From Hyphomicrobiales bacterium (GTDB lineage Bacteria; Pseudomonadota; Alphaproteobacteria; Rhizobiales; Rhizobiaceae), in contig UBXM01000016.1 of NCBI GenBank assembly GCA_900469445.1, positions 62,001 through 126,000 of the forward strand: DNA of 64,000 nt, written 5' to 3'. Each line of letters opens with the position of its first letter. Position 1 is the first letter of the stretch. The translations under genes and the position numbers were made by a program. Below the pieces are notes generated by a model, which made no database searches, had not been told where the DNA came from, and saw only the letters and a list, made by a program, of their open reading frames with translations. Positions 41,943 through 50,805 of the stretch are shown piece by piece.

Positions 41943-44900
41943 TTACTTCTTCATCTGCTCCTTGAGGGCAGCGAGCTTTGCGAACGGAGAATCCGGATCG
42001 AGCGGCTTTTCCTTGCGCGGCGGCTTGGACTCGAAACGAGCGGGCTGATTGTTCTTCTGCCCACCGCGCTCCGGACGCGGACCGCCCTCGTTGCGCTCGC
42101 CGCGGAACGGACGATCGCCCTGCGGACGCTTGTCGCCTCTCCGGTCATTTTGACGGTCGTTGTTGCGGTCGCGGCCCTGGCCCTCGCGCTTTTCCTGATC
42201 GCCGCCACGGCGGTTATCACGGCGATCGCCATCACGACGGCCCTGCGGAGCGTTTTCGCCGCCGGCATTACGCTGGCCGCCGCGATCACCACCCCGGTCA
42301 CCGTTGTTACCGCGACGGTCGCCCTGCGGACGGCCACCACGCTGATTGTTTTCGCGGCCACCGCCCGGACGCCACAACAGAACCGGCTTCGGCTCTTCGG
42401 CTTCTGCGGATGCTTCCGCAGGCTTGTCGCTCTCGGCTTCGACGGTTGCCTCAGCCGCAGCGGGCTCGGAAACCGTTTCGGCCACGACGTCTGCCGCAAC
42501 GACCTCAGCAGCTGCTTCCGGCTGGGTTTCTGCAGGTTCTGCACCCGCTTCTTCGGCAGCAGCCGTTTCCACCGAAGCGTCGGCGGCAGCATCGCTGGCG
42601 GATGCAGCAGCGGCCTCTCCTGCAGGTGCCGGTGCCTGGCTGGCGAGATAGGCCTGAGCTTCCTCGGCCGTCACCTGATCGGCGCGGTAGCCAAGCCCCT
42701 TGAGAATTTCTTCCATGTCGTCCGGCGTTGCACCGAGGATCGACAGCATGGCCGTCGTCGTGGTGAAGCGGCGGCCGTCATAGGCACCTTCCGGGCGCGG
42801 CGTCGCACCCGGCTTCCACTGCAAAAGCGGACGGATGAGGTCGGCAAGGCGCTCCAGGATATCGACGCGCACCGCACGCTTACCGAGGAAACGGAAACCG
42901 GCAAGCTTGTAGAACATCCGCTCGAAGGACGGATCGGCGACAACCGACGTACGCCCCGCGGCAAGTGCCGGAATGAGGTCGCCGTAGCCAGGCTTGTCGA
43001 GGCCGTCATTCTTCAGCGCCCAGAGAAGCGTGATGAGTTCAGCCGGAGCCGGCTTCAACAATGCCGGCATGAAGACGTGATAGGCGCCGAAACGGATGCC
43101 ATAACGGCGCATCGAGGCACGGGCATCCTGATCAAGCGACTTCACGTCATCGGCCACGTCGCGGCGGAACAGAACGCCGAGATTTTCGACGATCTGGAAC
43201 GCGAGACCCTTTGCCAGGCCCTGCAGGTCTTCGGCGCGCGACAGATCGTCGAGCGGCTTCAGCACGGTTGCAATGTGGTGATTGACGAAGCGCTCGATAC
43301 GCGCTGCGACATGCTCGCGAGCATTGCCGGTCAGCTGCTCATCCGACAAAAGGATGACGCGCGGGCGCATGACATGATCGCTCGCAGCCAAACGGGCAAC
43401 GGGATCGCCGAGCCAGCGCACCGAACCGTCGGATCCGACGGCGAGATCGTTGTTGCCGGAGGCGTAAAGACGGGCGGCACGCGCTTCGAACTCCAGCGCA
43501 AGCGCCTTCTGTGCGGCAGCCTGGACAGCCTTGGCATCCGGTCCTTCTGTCCCGGAGACCGGGGTAAAGCGGAATCCCGCCAACTGTCCGACGTGATGTC
43601 CTTCGACAAACACATCGCCATTCACACTGATTTCTGCTTCCAGCATCGCATTCTCTCTTAGGCGCCTCATGAGCACAGATGTCCTGCGATCAACAAAGCG
43701 TTTCGTCAACCTTTCATGTAGCGCGTCCGACAACCTATCCTCGATTTCCCGTGTCTTTTCTTGCCAGTGTGTCGGATCGGCAAGCCAACCGGGCCGGTTT
43801 GACACATAGGTCCAGGTCCGGATCTGCGCGATTCGGGCAGACAGGGTATCGATTTCGCCGTCGGTGCGGTCGGCTCGGCGAACTTGCTCCGCCATGAAGT
43901 CTTCATTCACCGCGCCGCGACGCACAAGATCGAAGAAAAGCGTCGAAATGAGGTCAGCATGCTGCGCGGGCGCAATTCTTCGATAATCGGGAAGCGCACA
44001 GGCGTCCCACAAAGTCTCCACGCGCTCGGCTGTGGTGACGATGTCTCTCACCTCCGCGTAGCGGGAAAGATAGTCGAGCGCCTGGCTATCGGTAGCCGGC
44101 AAAGCACGCGCCAGTCCCTGCACGGTCGGCGCCGCATCGAGGCTGCGCCGCAAATCCTGCAGTGTGGCGAAACTCAGATTTTTCGAACGCCACTGCAGAA
44201 CCTTCACATTGTCGAAATGATGGCTCTCGATCCGCTCCACCAGTTCTTCGTCGAATGGAGCGACCTGCCCCGTAACCCCGAATGTACCGTCACGCAAATG
44301 ACGACCGGCGCGACCGGCGATCTGCGCCATTTCGGCGGGGTTGAGATTGCGGAACTGGTAACCGTCGAATTTCCGGTCCTGGGCGAAGGCCACATGATCG
44401 ACATCGAGATTGAGGCCCATGCCGATCGCGTCGGTGGCGACCAGATATTCGACATCGCCTTCCTGATAGAGACCGACCTGGGCATTGCGGGTGCGCGGGC
44501 TGAGCGCCCCCAGCACAACGGCCGCACCGCCACGCTGACGCCGGATCAATTCGGCGATCGCATAGACCTCGTCTGCCGAAAAGGCGACGATGGCTGTGCG
44601 CTGCGGCAGGCGCGTGATCTTCTTCTGGCCCGCATAAAAGAGCTGCGACAACCGCGGCCGCTCGACGATCGTAATGCCCGGCAGAAGATTTTCGAGGATG
44701 GGCCGCATGGTCGCGGCGCCGAGGAGAAGCGTCTCGTCCTTACCACGCAGATGCAGAATGCGGTCGGTAAAGATATGTCCGCGCTCAAGATCGCCGGCCA
44801 GCTGCACCTCGTCGATCGCAACGAAGGACGCCTTGGTTTCGCGTGGCATCGCTTCCACGGTACAAACCGAATAGCGAGCCATGTGCGGGGTAATCTTTTC

Positions 44901-45110
44901 CTCACCCGTGATCAGCGCCACGTTGTGATGCCCGACCTTTTCCACCAGCCGCGTATAGACTTCGCGCGCAAGCAGCCGAAGCGGCAGGCCGATCACGCCT
45001 GATCCATGCGCCACCATGCGCTCGATCGCGTAATGGGTCTTGCCGGTATTCGTCGGGCCAAGCACGGCGGTTACGCCACGCCCGCTAAAAATCATGGGCT
45101 GAGAATTCAA
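41943..45110 (-). CDS. SUV3-like RNA helicase with basic RG-rich tail
   Basis: This 1055-residue SF2 helicase is related to mitochondrial SUV3. Walker A is LGPTNTGKTHYAIERM (about 17-32), the DExH-type motif reads VAIDEVQLAGD (about 97), motif V is VATDAIGMGLNLDVD and motif VI is QIAGRAGRHLRDG (about 265). A long helical middle follows, then an Ala/Glu-rich stretch (about 825-900) and a low-complexity tail rich in Arg, Gly, Asn and Asp (900-1040), which should bind RNA. The degradosome-like role of SUV3 is known from mitochondria, not from this group. The start is a TTG at 45110 with GGAA upstream, or ATG at 45095. Confidence 0.9.
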   Translation of the reverse strand: MNSQPMIFSGRGVTAVLGPTNTGKTHYAIERMVAHGSGVIGLPLRLLAREVYTRLVEKVGHHNVALITGEEKITPHMARYSVCTVEAMPRETKASFVAIDEVQLAGDLERGHIFTDRILHLRGKDETLLLGAATMRPILENLLPGITIVERPRLSQLFYAGQKKITRLPQRTAIVAFSADEVYAIAELIRRQRGGAAVVLGALSPRTRNAQVGLYQEGDVEYLVATDAIGMGLNLDVDHVAFAQDRKFDGYQFRNLNPAEMAQIAGRAGRHLRDGTFGVTGQVAPFDEELVERIESHHFDNVKVLQWRSKNLSFATLQDLRRSLDAAPTVQGLARALPATDSQALDYLSRYAEVRDIVTTAERVETLWDACALPDYRRIAPAQHADLISTLFFDLVRRGAVNEDFMAEQVRRADRTDGEIDTLSARIAQIRTWTYVSNRPGWLADPTHWQEKTREIEDRLSDALHERLTKRFVDRRTSVLMRRLRENAMLEAEISVNGDVFVEGHHVGQLAGFRFTPVSGTEGPDAKAVQAAAQKALALEFEARAARLYASGNNDLAVGSDGSVRWLGDPVARLAASDHVMRPRVILLSDEQLTGNAREHVAARIERFVNHHIATVLKPLDDLSRAEDLQGLAKGLAFQIVENLGVLFRRDVADDVKSLDQDARASMRRYGIRFGAYHVFMPALLKPAPAELITLLWALKNDGLDKPGYGDLIPALAAGRTSVVADPSFERMFYKLAGFRFLGKRAVRVDILERLADLIRPLLQWKPGATPRPEGAYDGRRFTTTTAMLSILGATPDDMEEILKGLGYRADQVTAEEAQAYLASQAPAPAGEAAAASASDAAADASVETAAAEEAGAEPAETQPEAAAEVVAADVVAETVSEPAAAEATVEAESDKPAEASAEAEEPKPVLLWRPGGGRENNQRGGRPQGDRRGNNGDRGGDRGGQRNAGGENAPQGRRDGDRRDNRRGGDQEKREGQGRDRNNDRQNDRRGDKRPQGDRPFRGERNEGGPRPERGGQKNNQPARFESKPPRKEKPLDPDSPFAKLAALKEQMKK

Positions 45111-45521
45111 AGCGAAGTTCCGCGTCTAATCAACTGCGGGCGCCATCGTTGCCCGAAATTTTGCAACACATGGCGACGCAATGTGACAAACGCAAGAAGA
45201 AAGACGCCGGAAACGGTCGAAAAACCGAGATTGCCGGCCTTCCGGAACAAAAGCGAACGAATCGGCGACGAATCGCTGACTCACAAGATTCACTCTCTGT
45301 TCTCACAATATATGGACACGTAGATTCATTTCGCACCATATCCTGCGTCCACCTAGTATCTTGGTGGAATCCGGGCAGGTAGAGCAACAGGACTCGAAAC
45401 ACTAAAAGAGTCAATCACGCGCGCACGGCGCTTGATCTTTGGAACCGGCATTGGCCATGCACCGCCAAACGCGCGTTAACAGCCGGTAACAAGGAGTGAG
45501 AACAACTACTTCCGGGCCAAT
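45111..45521. other. gene-free region upstream of DUF3309 gene
   Basis: These 411 bases follow the divergent helicase start. The G+C drops near 45280-45420. No conserved protein, tRNA or palindromic repeat is visible. A transcript such as a small RNA cannot be excluded. The EcfG-type promoter begins at its right end. Confidence 0.4.
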
Positions 45522-45548
45522 GGAACAAAAGTTTCACGGCCACGTTCT
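45522..45548 (+). promoter_or_regulatory. EcfG-type promoter of DUF3309 gene
   Basis: GGAAC (45522-45526), exactly 16 bp, then CGTTCT (45543-45548): a perfect GGAAC-N16-CGTT general-stress promoter, 45 bp before the start codon at 45592. Confidence 0.8.
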
Positions 45549-45591
45549 CACCGCAAATTCATCCTGGCTTCAGGAACGCGGAGATAAACCC

Positions 45592-45747
45592 ATGCTTGGA
45601 ACGATCCTACTCGTCATCCTCATCTTGCTCCTCATCGGTGCTCTGCCGAATTGGGGCCACAGCCGGAACTGGGGTTATGGTCCTTCCGGCGGCTTGGGTC
45701 TGGTCGTTCTAATTATCATCATCCTGCTTCTGATGGGCAGGATCTGA
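45592..45747 (+). CDS. DUF3309 small membrane protein
   Basis: This 51-residue protein consists of two hydrophobic helices (MLGTILLVILILLLIGALP and GLVVLIIIILLLMGRI) joined by the short loop NWGHSRNWGYGPSGG, the hallmark of DUF3309. Function is unknown; members are common in alphaproteobacteria and often stress-induced. The start at 45592 follows ACGCGGAGATAAACCC. It is followed after 32 bp by a glycine-zipper lipoprotein gene and probably shares its EcfG-type promoter. Confidence 0.9.
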   Translation: MLGTILLVILILLLIGALPNWGHSRNWGYGPSGGLGLVVLIIIILLLMGRI

Positions 45748-45779
45748 CCAATCAACGTGGAAGGGAAGGAAACCGAGTT

Positions 45780-46034
45780 ATGAAGAAGATCATGCTGATC
45801 GCCGCGCTTGTCGGCACTCTCGCATCGTGCACGTCGACCGAAAAGGGCACGGCAATCGGCGCTGGCTCCGGTGCACTTATCGGTGGCGCTGTTACCAACA
45901 GCTGGGGCGGCGCAGCAATCGGCGCTGTCGGCGGCGGTCTGATCGGCGCAGCCATCGGCGAATCCCAGAAGCGTAACGGCTATTGCGTTTATCGCGACCG
46001 CTACGGCCGCACCTACGAGGCTCGTTGCCGCTAA
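45780..46034 (+). CDS. small glycine-zipper lipoprotein
   Basis: This 84-residue protein has a lipoprotein signal (MKKIMLIAALVGTLASC, lipobox LASC), then a glycine-zipper segment (AIGAGSGALIGGAVTN, AIGAVGGGLIGAAIG) that can insert in or lie on the outer membrane. The end is short and basic, with two Cys (YCVYRDRYGRTYEARCR). The start follows GGAAGGGAAGG at a longer spacing. Gene order suggests co-expression with the DUF3309 gene. Function is unknown. Confidence 0.85.
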   Translation: MKKIMLIAALVGTLASCTSTEKGTAIGAGSGALIGGAVTNSWGGAAIGAVGGGLIGAAIGESQKRNGYCVYRDRYGRTYEARCR

Positions 46035-46140
46035 GCGGTACGCACTTCGACCGAATTTGCTGAGGCCGGGATCGGAAAGCGATCTCGGCCTTATCTTTTT
46101 CTGTTACCTAAGCCGGGCCGAGATGAGCGCTCTAGCCGGT

Positions 46141-46869
46141 TCAACCGGCCATGTACTGACCGCCATTGGCGGTAAGCGTCGAGCCGGTAATGAAGCCCGC
46201 ATCGTCCGAGGCCAGAAACACGACGCAGCGTGCGATCTCTTCCGGCATGCCAAGACGCCCGACCGGGATATGCGGCAGGATCTTCTCCTCCAGCACATGT
46301 TGCGGGATAGCCTTCACCATGTCGGTCTCCGTATAGCCCGGGCAGATCGCATTGACCGTGATATTGCGGGATGCGCCTTCGAGCGCCAGCGCCTTCGTGA
46401 ACCCGAGGTCGCCCGCCTTTGCCGCAGCATAGTTTGCCTGGCCCAACTGGCCTTTCTGCCCGTTGATCGAGGATATGCTGATGATCCGGCCAAACCCGCG
46501 CTCGCGCATTCCGGGCCAGACAGGGTGGGTCATGTTGAACAGGCCCGTAAGATTGGTGCCGATCACCTCGTTCCATTGCTGCGGCGTCATGCGATGGAAC
46601 ATGTTATCCCGCGCAATGCCGGCATTGTTGACGAGCACCTCGATCGGACCCAACTGCTTTTCGACCGCCTCGACCCCGGCGACACAGGCATCGTAATTCG
46701 ACACATCCCACTTGAACACCGGGATACCGGTAGCCTCGTGAAACTGGGAAGCCCGCTCGTCATTGCCATGATAACTCGCAGCAACCCGATATCCCGCAGC
46801 CTTCAGGGCGCTCGAAACCGCAGCGCCGATACCGCGCGTACCGCCCGAAACGAGAGCAACTCGTTCCAT
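46141..46869 (-). CDS. phaB: acetoacetyl-CoA reductase
   Basis: PhaB reduces acetoacetyl-CoA to (R)-3-hydroxybutyryl-CoA with NADPH for PHB storage. This 242-residue short-chain dehydrogenase has the cofactor loop SGGTRGIGAAVS, NNAGIARD, the catalytic Ser in ISISSINGQKGQLG, the YxxxK in ANYAAAKAG and ends TLTANGGQYMAG, as in PhbB. It lies just downstream of phaA on the same strand (34-bp gap). The start is the second of two adjacent Met codons. Confidence 0.95.
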   Translation of the reverse strand: MERVALVSGGTRGIGAAVSSALKAAGYRVAASYHGNDERASQFHEATGIPVFKWDVSNYDACVAGVEAVEKQLGPIEVLVNNAGIARDNMFHRMTPQQWNEVIGTNLTGLFNMTHPVWPGMRERGFGRIISISSINGQKGQLGQANYAAAKAGDLGFTKALALEGASRNITVNAICPGYTETDMVKAIPQHVLEEKILPHIPVGRLGMPEEIARCVVFLASDDAGFITGSTLTANGGQYMAG

Positions 46870-46903
46870 CATTCTTCCCTCACTTTACAAGCCGACTTGA
46901 GGC

Positions 46904-48085
46904 TCAAGGACGTTCCAGACACATGGCGACACCCATGCCGCCACCGATGCAGAGCGTCGCCAGTCCCCTGGACGATCCGCGTCGCTTCATCTCGAACAAC
47001 AAAGTGTTGAGAATACGGGCGCCGGATGCACCGATCGGATGACCGATGGCGATTGCTCCGCCATTGACGTTGACGATCGATGGATCAAGGCCGAGATCGC
47101 GAACCACAGCGCAACTCTGCGCCGCAAAAGCTTCATTCGCTTCGATCAGGTCGAGATCCGCAACTTTCCAACCGGCTTTTTCCAGCGCCTTTCGCGATGC
47201 GGGAATGGGGCCCGTTCCCATGATCTGCGGATCGACACCGGCCGTCGCCCAGGATGCGATACGCGCGAGCGGCTCGATGCCCCGGCGATTGGCTTCCTCT
47301 TCCGTCATCAGAACCACGGCGGCGGCACCATCATTGAGGCCCGAGGCATTTCCAGCCGTCACCGTGCCATCCTTGTCGAAAGCGGGACGAAGCTTCGCCA
47401 TCAGATCGAGCGTTGCACCGGCACGGATATATTCGTCCTGGTCGACGGTAACATCGCCCTTCCGCCCCTTGATGACGAAAGGCAAGATCTCGTCCCCGAA
47501 CCGTCCGGCGACCTGCGCAGCCTCCGCCTTGTTTTGCGAAGACACCGCATACTGATCCTGGTCATCGCGGGAAAGCTGCCACTGGCGGGCGATGTTTTCC
47601 GCTGTGATTCCCATGTGATAGCCGTAGAACGCATCGGTCAGGCCGTCCTTCAGCATCGTATCGACCATCTTGAAATCGCCCATCTTCACGCCGCCGCGCA
47701 GATGCGCGCAATGCGGAGCCATGGACATGGATTCCTGCCCGCCGGCGACGATGATCTTCGCATCGCCAAGCGCGATCTGCTGCATGCCGAGGGCAATCGC
47801 GCGAAGGCCCGATCCGCAAAGCTGGTTGACGCCCCAGGCAGTCGCTTCCTGAGGCACGCCTGCCTTCATCGCCGCCTGCCGCGCCGGGTTCTGCCCCTCG
47901 CCTGCCGGCAGAACCTGGCCGAGGATCACCTCATCCACCTCGCCCGCCTCGACACCGGCACGAGCCAGCGCTCCCCTGATGACGACAGCGCCGAGCTCAT
48001 GCGCCGGCACGTTTCCAAAGGCGCCATTAAAGGAACCGACAGCGGTACGACCCGCAGCGACGATGACGATCGAGGGGTTGGGCAT
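46904..48085 (-). CDS. phaA: acetyl-CoA acetyltransferase (beta-ketothiolase)
   Basis: PhaA condenses two acetyl-CoA to acetoacetyl-CoA. The 393-residue thiolase has the acylated Cys in [12 protein letters not shown] (about 88), [24 protein letters not shown] (catalytic His near 348) and [12 protein letters not shown] (second Cys near 378). The start follows GGAGGAAATTT; an in-frame codon at 48121 is poorly placed. It forms an operon with phaB and is divergent from phaR. Confidence 0.96.
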   Translation of the reverse strand: MPNPSIVIVAAGRTAVGSFNGAFGNVPAHELGAVVIRGALARAGVEAGEVDEVILGQVLPAGEGQNPARQAAMKAGVPQEATAWGVNQLCGSGLRAIALGMQQIALGDAKIIVAGGQESMSMAPHCAHLRGGVKMGDFKMVDTMLKDGLTDAFYGYHMGITAENIARQWQLSRDDQDQYAVSSQNKAEAAQVAGRFGDEILPFVIKGRKGDVTVDQDEYIRAGATLDLMAKLRPAFDKDGTVTAGNASGLNDGAAAVVLMTEEEANRRGIEPLARIASWATAGVDPQIMGTGPIPASRKALEKAGWKVADLDLIEANEAFAAQSCAVVRDLGLDPSIVNVNGGAIAIGHPIGASGARILNTLLFEMKRRGSSRGLATLCIGGGMGVAMCLERP

Positions 48086-48303
48086 AAATTTCCTCCGGCA
48101 TTGTTGGCCGGACACTGGCAAAGCTCGGTCGAGGTGTCAAATGGACGCATGGAAATACCGATTTGGCGTCATTTGCTGCGCAACACGATTTTCGTCGCGC
48201 CGCACAAAAACATTGTCTCGGCGCATGGTTGGGCTTACATTTCTGATGGGAGAAGGGCGCTTGCCCGGAAAATCATAAGATCGATGCTGTGGGAGGCAAA
48301 GAT

Positions 48304-48885
48304 ATGGCGAAAGCCGAAGGCGAGACGGTTATCAAGAAATACGCCAACCGGCGGCTCTATAACACCGGTACCAGCACCTATGTCACCCTGGAGGATCTCG
48401 CCAAAATGGTGAAGAAGGGTGAAGATTTTGCGGTGCAGGATGCAAAGACCGGCGAGGACATTACACATTCTGTCCTGACGCAGATCATCTTCGAGCAGGA
48501 ATCCAAGACCGGCAACACGCTGCTGCCAGTCTCATTCCTGCGCCAGCTCATCTCCTTTTACGGCGATCAGATGCAGATGGTCGTGCCGACCTTCCTCGAG
48601 CAATCGATGCACGCCTTTACCGAGCAGCAGGTTCAGATGCGCGAGCAGATGACACGCGCCTTCGGTGAAACGCCATTGGCCAAGAACCTGCAGGTTCCGA
48701 TGCAGATGATGGAAGATCAGGTGCGCCGCAACACGGAAATGTTCCGCCAGGCCATGCAGATGTTCGCGCCCTATTCTGCGCCGCCTGCGAACCCCGCCCC
48801 GAAGAAGGCGGAAGCCCGCGATATCGATGAGCTGAAAGAACAGCTTCGCAATCTTCAGAGCCGGCTGGACAGCCTCGGCGCCTGA
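48304..48885 (+). CDS. phaR: PHB synthesis repressor PhaR
   Basis: This 193-residue regulator has an N-terminal PHB/PHA accumulation DNA-binding domain (VIKKYANRRLYNTGTSTYVTL, FAVQDAKTGEDITHSVLTQII) and a following helix-rich repeat (FLRQLISFYGDQMQMVVPTFLEQSM). PhaR binds PHB granules and releases phasin and other promoters; in rhizobia it also affects carbon flow and exopolysaccharide. The start at 48304 follows GGGAGG. A TTGC-TGC-GCAA palindrome at 48173-48183 between phaR and phaA is a possible binding site. Confidence 0.94.
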   Translation: MAKAEGETVIKKYANRRLYNTGTSTYVTLEDLAKMVKKGEDFAVQDAKTGEDITHSVLTQIIFEQESKTGNTLLPVSFLRQLISFYGDQMQMVVPTFLEQSMHAFTEQQVQMREQMTRAFGETPLAKNLQVPMQMMEDQVRRNTEMFRQAMQMFAPYSAPPANPAPKKAEARDIDELKEQLRNLQSRLDSLGA

Positions 48886-48911
48886 CGGCGGCAAAACAAA
48901 AATTCGCGCAA

Positions 48912-48940
48912 CAAAAAAGGCCGGTCAAACCGGCCTTTAA
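48912..48940. terminator. bidirectional terminator, phaR/rpmF
   Basis: AAAGGCCGG-TCAAA-CCGGCCTTT is a perfect 9-bp stem between convergent phaR and rpmF, with an A-run on one side and T's on the other. Confidence 0.85.
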
Positions 48941-48963
48941 AGTTTCTGCTCGAAAGCAAGCGC

Positions 48964-49149
48964 TTATGCGCTTTCCTTCGGCGTCAGAACCTGGCGACCG
49001 CGGTACATGCCGGTCTTCAGGTCAATGTGGTGCGGACGGCGAAGTTCGCCGGAGTTCTTGTCTTCGACAAAAGTCGGGGTAGCCAGCGCGTCGGCGGAGC
49101 GGCGCATACCGCGCTTGGATCGGCTAACTTTTCTCTTAGGTACTGCCAT
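48964..49149 (-). CDS. rpmF: 50S ribosomal protein L32
   Basis: This 61-residue protein starts [18 protein letters not shown], as all L32 proteins do, and continues with [19 protein letters not shown]. No zinc-binding cysteines are present, so it is the Cys-minus form. The start follows GGAGTAACACAA. A perfect CGGCCTC-TGT-GAGGCCG inverted repeat lies 35-51 bases upstream (49184-49200), perhaps a leader hairpin. L32 is transcribed alone here. Confidence 0.97.
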   Translation of the reverse strand: MAVPKRKVSRSKRGMRRSADALATPTFVEDKNSGELRRPHHIDLKTGMYRGRQVLTPKESA

Positions 49150-49316
49150 TTGTGTTACTCCACTTCGTGCAAAACGTAATATCCGGCCTCTGTGAGGCCG
49201 AACCCATCACGTCCCGATCTCGGAAATTGGGCTGGCTTATACATGCACGTCAGAGCTTTGACCAGTCCCCACCGGCATTTTTTCGCGGCCTGGCCCGATT
49301 CGCCGAATCCGGCTCG

Positions 49317-49976
49317 TCAGGCCTCGTCCGCGGCGACGATCCAGGTCTCGGCAAGCGCCGCCGCTTCCCACGCTTTCCAGGCCGGATGTGCCTTCATAGC
49401 GGCCATATAGTCAAGCACGGCCTTGTCCGACACGAGGTCATAGGCCTCGAACCGATTGACGACCGGCGCAAACATCGCATCCGCCGCCGAAAACTCACCG
49501 AACAGGTATGGCCCGCCCGAGCGCACCAAAAGTTCGGTCCAGATCCCGGAAATCCGCGCCACATCGGCATCCACACCCGCCTGCACATCCTTCGGCAGAT
49601 CGAGCCGTTGCTTTGGTCGGCGAAGGTTCATCGGGCAGGCATTGCGCAGCGACCTGAACCCCGACAGCATTTCCATCGAGACGGAGCGCGCCACGGCGCG
49701 GTCGGTGGTCGACTTCGGCCAGATAGCCTTTTCCGGAAAAAGCTCGGCCGCATATTCGATGATTGCCAGCGACTCCCAGACGCGAAACTCCCCGTGATGC
49801 AACGACGGCACCCGGCCTGTCGGCGAAATCTCTCTGAACTTCGGATTTCCGCCTTCATCGTCGAACGGGATCAGCACTTCACGGAACGGCACACCAGCGG
49901 CCGTCAGCGCAATCCATGGCCGAAACGACCAGGACGAATAGTTCTTGTTGCCGATATAAAGAGTGAGTTCAGCCAT
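49317..49976 (-). CDS. glutathione S-transferase family protein
   Basis: This 219-residue protein has an N-terminal thioredoxin-like domain (LTLYIGNKNYSSWSFRPWIA; the PSLHHGEFRVWESLAIIEY segment binds the gamma-Glu of GSH) and an all-helical C-terminal domain (FGEFSAADAMFAPVVNRFEAY). The NYSSWSLR-type start is shared with a well-known GST subgroup in proteobacteria. Substrate is unknown. The start overlaps the end of the DUF1868 gene by 8 bp, suggesting coupling. Confidence 0.92.
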   Translation of the reverse strand: MAELTLYIGNKNYSSWSFRPWIALTAAGVPFREVLIPFDDEGGNPKFREISPTGRVPSLHHGEFRVWESLAIIEYAAELFPEKAIWPKSTTDRAVARSVSMEMLSGFRSLRNACPMNLRRPKQRLDLPKDVQAGVDADVARISGIWTELLVRSGGPYLFGEFSAADAMFAPVVNRFEAYDLVSDKAVLDYMAAMKAHPAWKAWEAAALAETWIVAADEA

Positions 49977-50712
49977 TGATTGCCTCCATATCCTCTTCGG
50001 GATCGAAGATCAGGATTTCGTGGAAATGGTTCATGTCTTCGAACACGCAGAAAGCCGGCGGGGTGAGCTCCAATTCCGACACTCGGGCAGCGACCCTGCC
50101 CGGCACCTGACCAAGCATGGACTGCCACGCCGGCAGTGCCGCATCGGACAGGCGTTCGATCGGATAGGCGAAGGTGATGTGGTAGACGTAAGTGTCGTGA
50201 TCGGGATGACGGTAACCGAGCAGGTCGGCAAACGCATCACGCCAAGCGCGCATGGCTTTCCGGTCCTGCTCGCTACGGCCCTCGACGGTCAACCCGGCCG
50301 GATCGGCACCGGAAACGATGACGCTGAACGGATCGAGCGGCTGAAATGCTTCGAGCCTTGCAGCCATGATCTCGTTCATGTCGTCGATCGGCGTATCGAG
50401 CGACAGATCGGCAGGCCAGAAACCGGGCTTGCGCCGGTACTCGATAATGCCTTGGAACAGCGTCATATGCAGGCTGGTAATGGGTGTCAGCAGCAGCTTG
50501 TCCGCTTCCGGCATATTCAGATAGCCGTCGCGCACATCGATCAGGGCGCTCTCGGTTTCAGAGCCCTTTGCTACATGGCAGACGACCGTGTTGCCCGGCT
50601 CACGGAGAAAACCGCCTCTTTTGCCATAACGCGTGCCGAAATGGTTGGGAGGCGCCGGATTATGGGACGCGGAATAATGAAGAAGTTCGGGAGAAAACTG
50701 GTGCGCGGTCAT
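49969..50712 (-). CDS. DUF1868 2H-phosphoesterase-like protein
   Basis: This 247-residue protein has two H-x-T motifs, SLHMTLFQG (about 81) and VYHITFAYP (about 177). They match the paired catalytic histidines of the 2H phosphoesterase superfamily (2'-5' RNA ligases, cyclic phosphodiesterases). The spacing and the end FCVFEDMNHFHEILIFD fit DUF1868. A nucleotide or RNA substrate is plausible, but none is known to me. Its stop overlaps the GST start by 8 bp. Confidence 0.85.
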   Translation of the reverse strand: MTAHQFSPELLHYSASHNPAPPNHFGTRYGKRGGFLREPGNTVVCHVAKGSETESALIDVRDGYLNMPEADKLLLTPITSLHMTLFQGIIEYRRKPGFWPADLSLDTPIDDMNEIMAARLEAFQPLDPFSVIVSGADPAGLTVEGRSEQDRKAMRAWRDAFADLLGYRHPDHDTYVYHITFAYPIERLSDAALPAWQSMLGQVPGRVAARVSELELTPPAFCVFEDMNHFHEILIFDPEEDMEAING

Positions 50713-50805
50713 GGCTGTCGTCCGGATTAACTCGATGCCCGAGCTTCTATGTCATCCGCAAGACTGACGGATGACGCCGGTCATTTCCAACGACAAGTTC
50801 CGATC

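Noticed and set aside
41990-42400. Short repeated units that could look like a CRISPR or minisatellite
   Set aside because: The repeats are irregular, keep the reading frame and encode Arg/Gly/Asn/Asp residues of the helicase tail; there are no spacers.
42150-43661. A 503-codon plus-strand open frame inside the helicase gene
   Set aside because: It is antisense to the low-complexity tail and middle of the helicase; the composition follows from the reverse complement of RG-rich codons.
45432-45475. A GGAAC...CGTT pair near 45439-45475 as another EcfG promoter
   Set aside because: The spacing is far longer than 16-17 bp; the correctly spaced site is at 45522.
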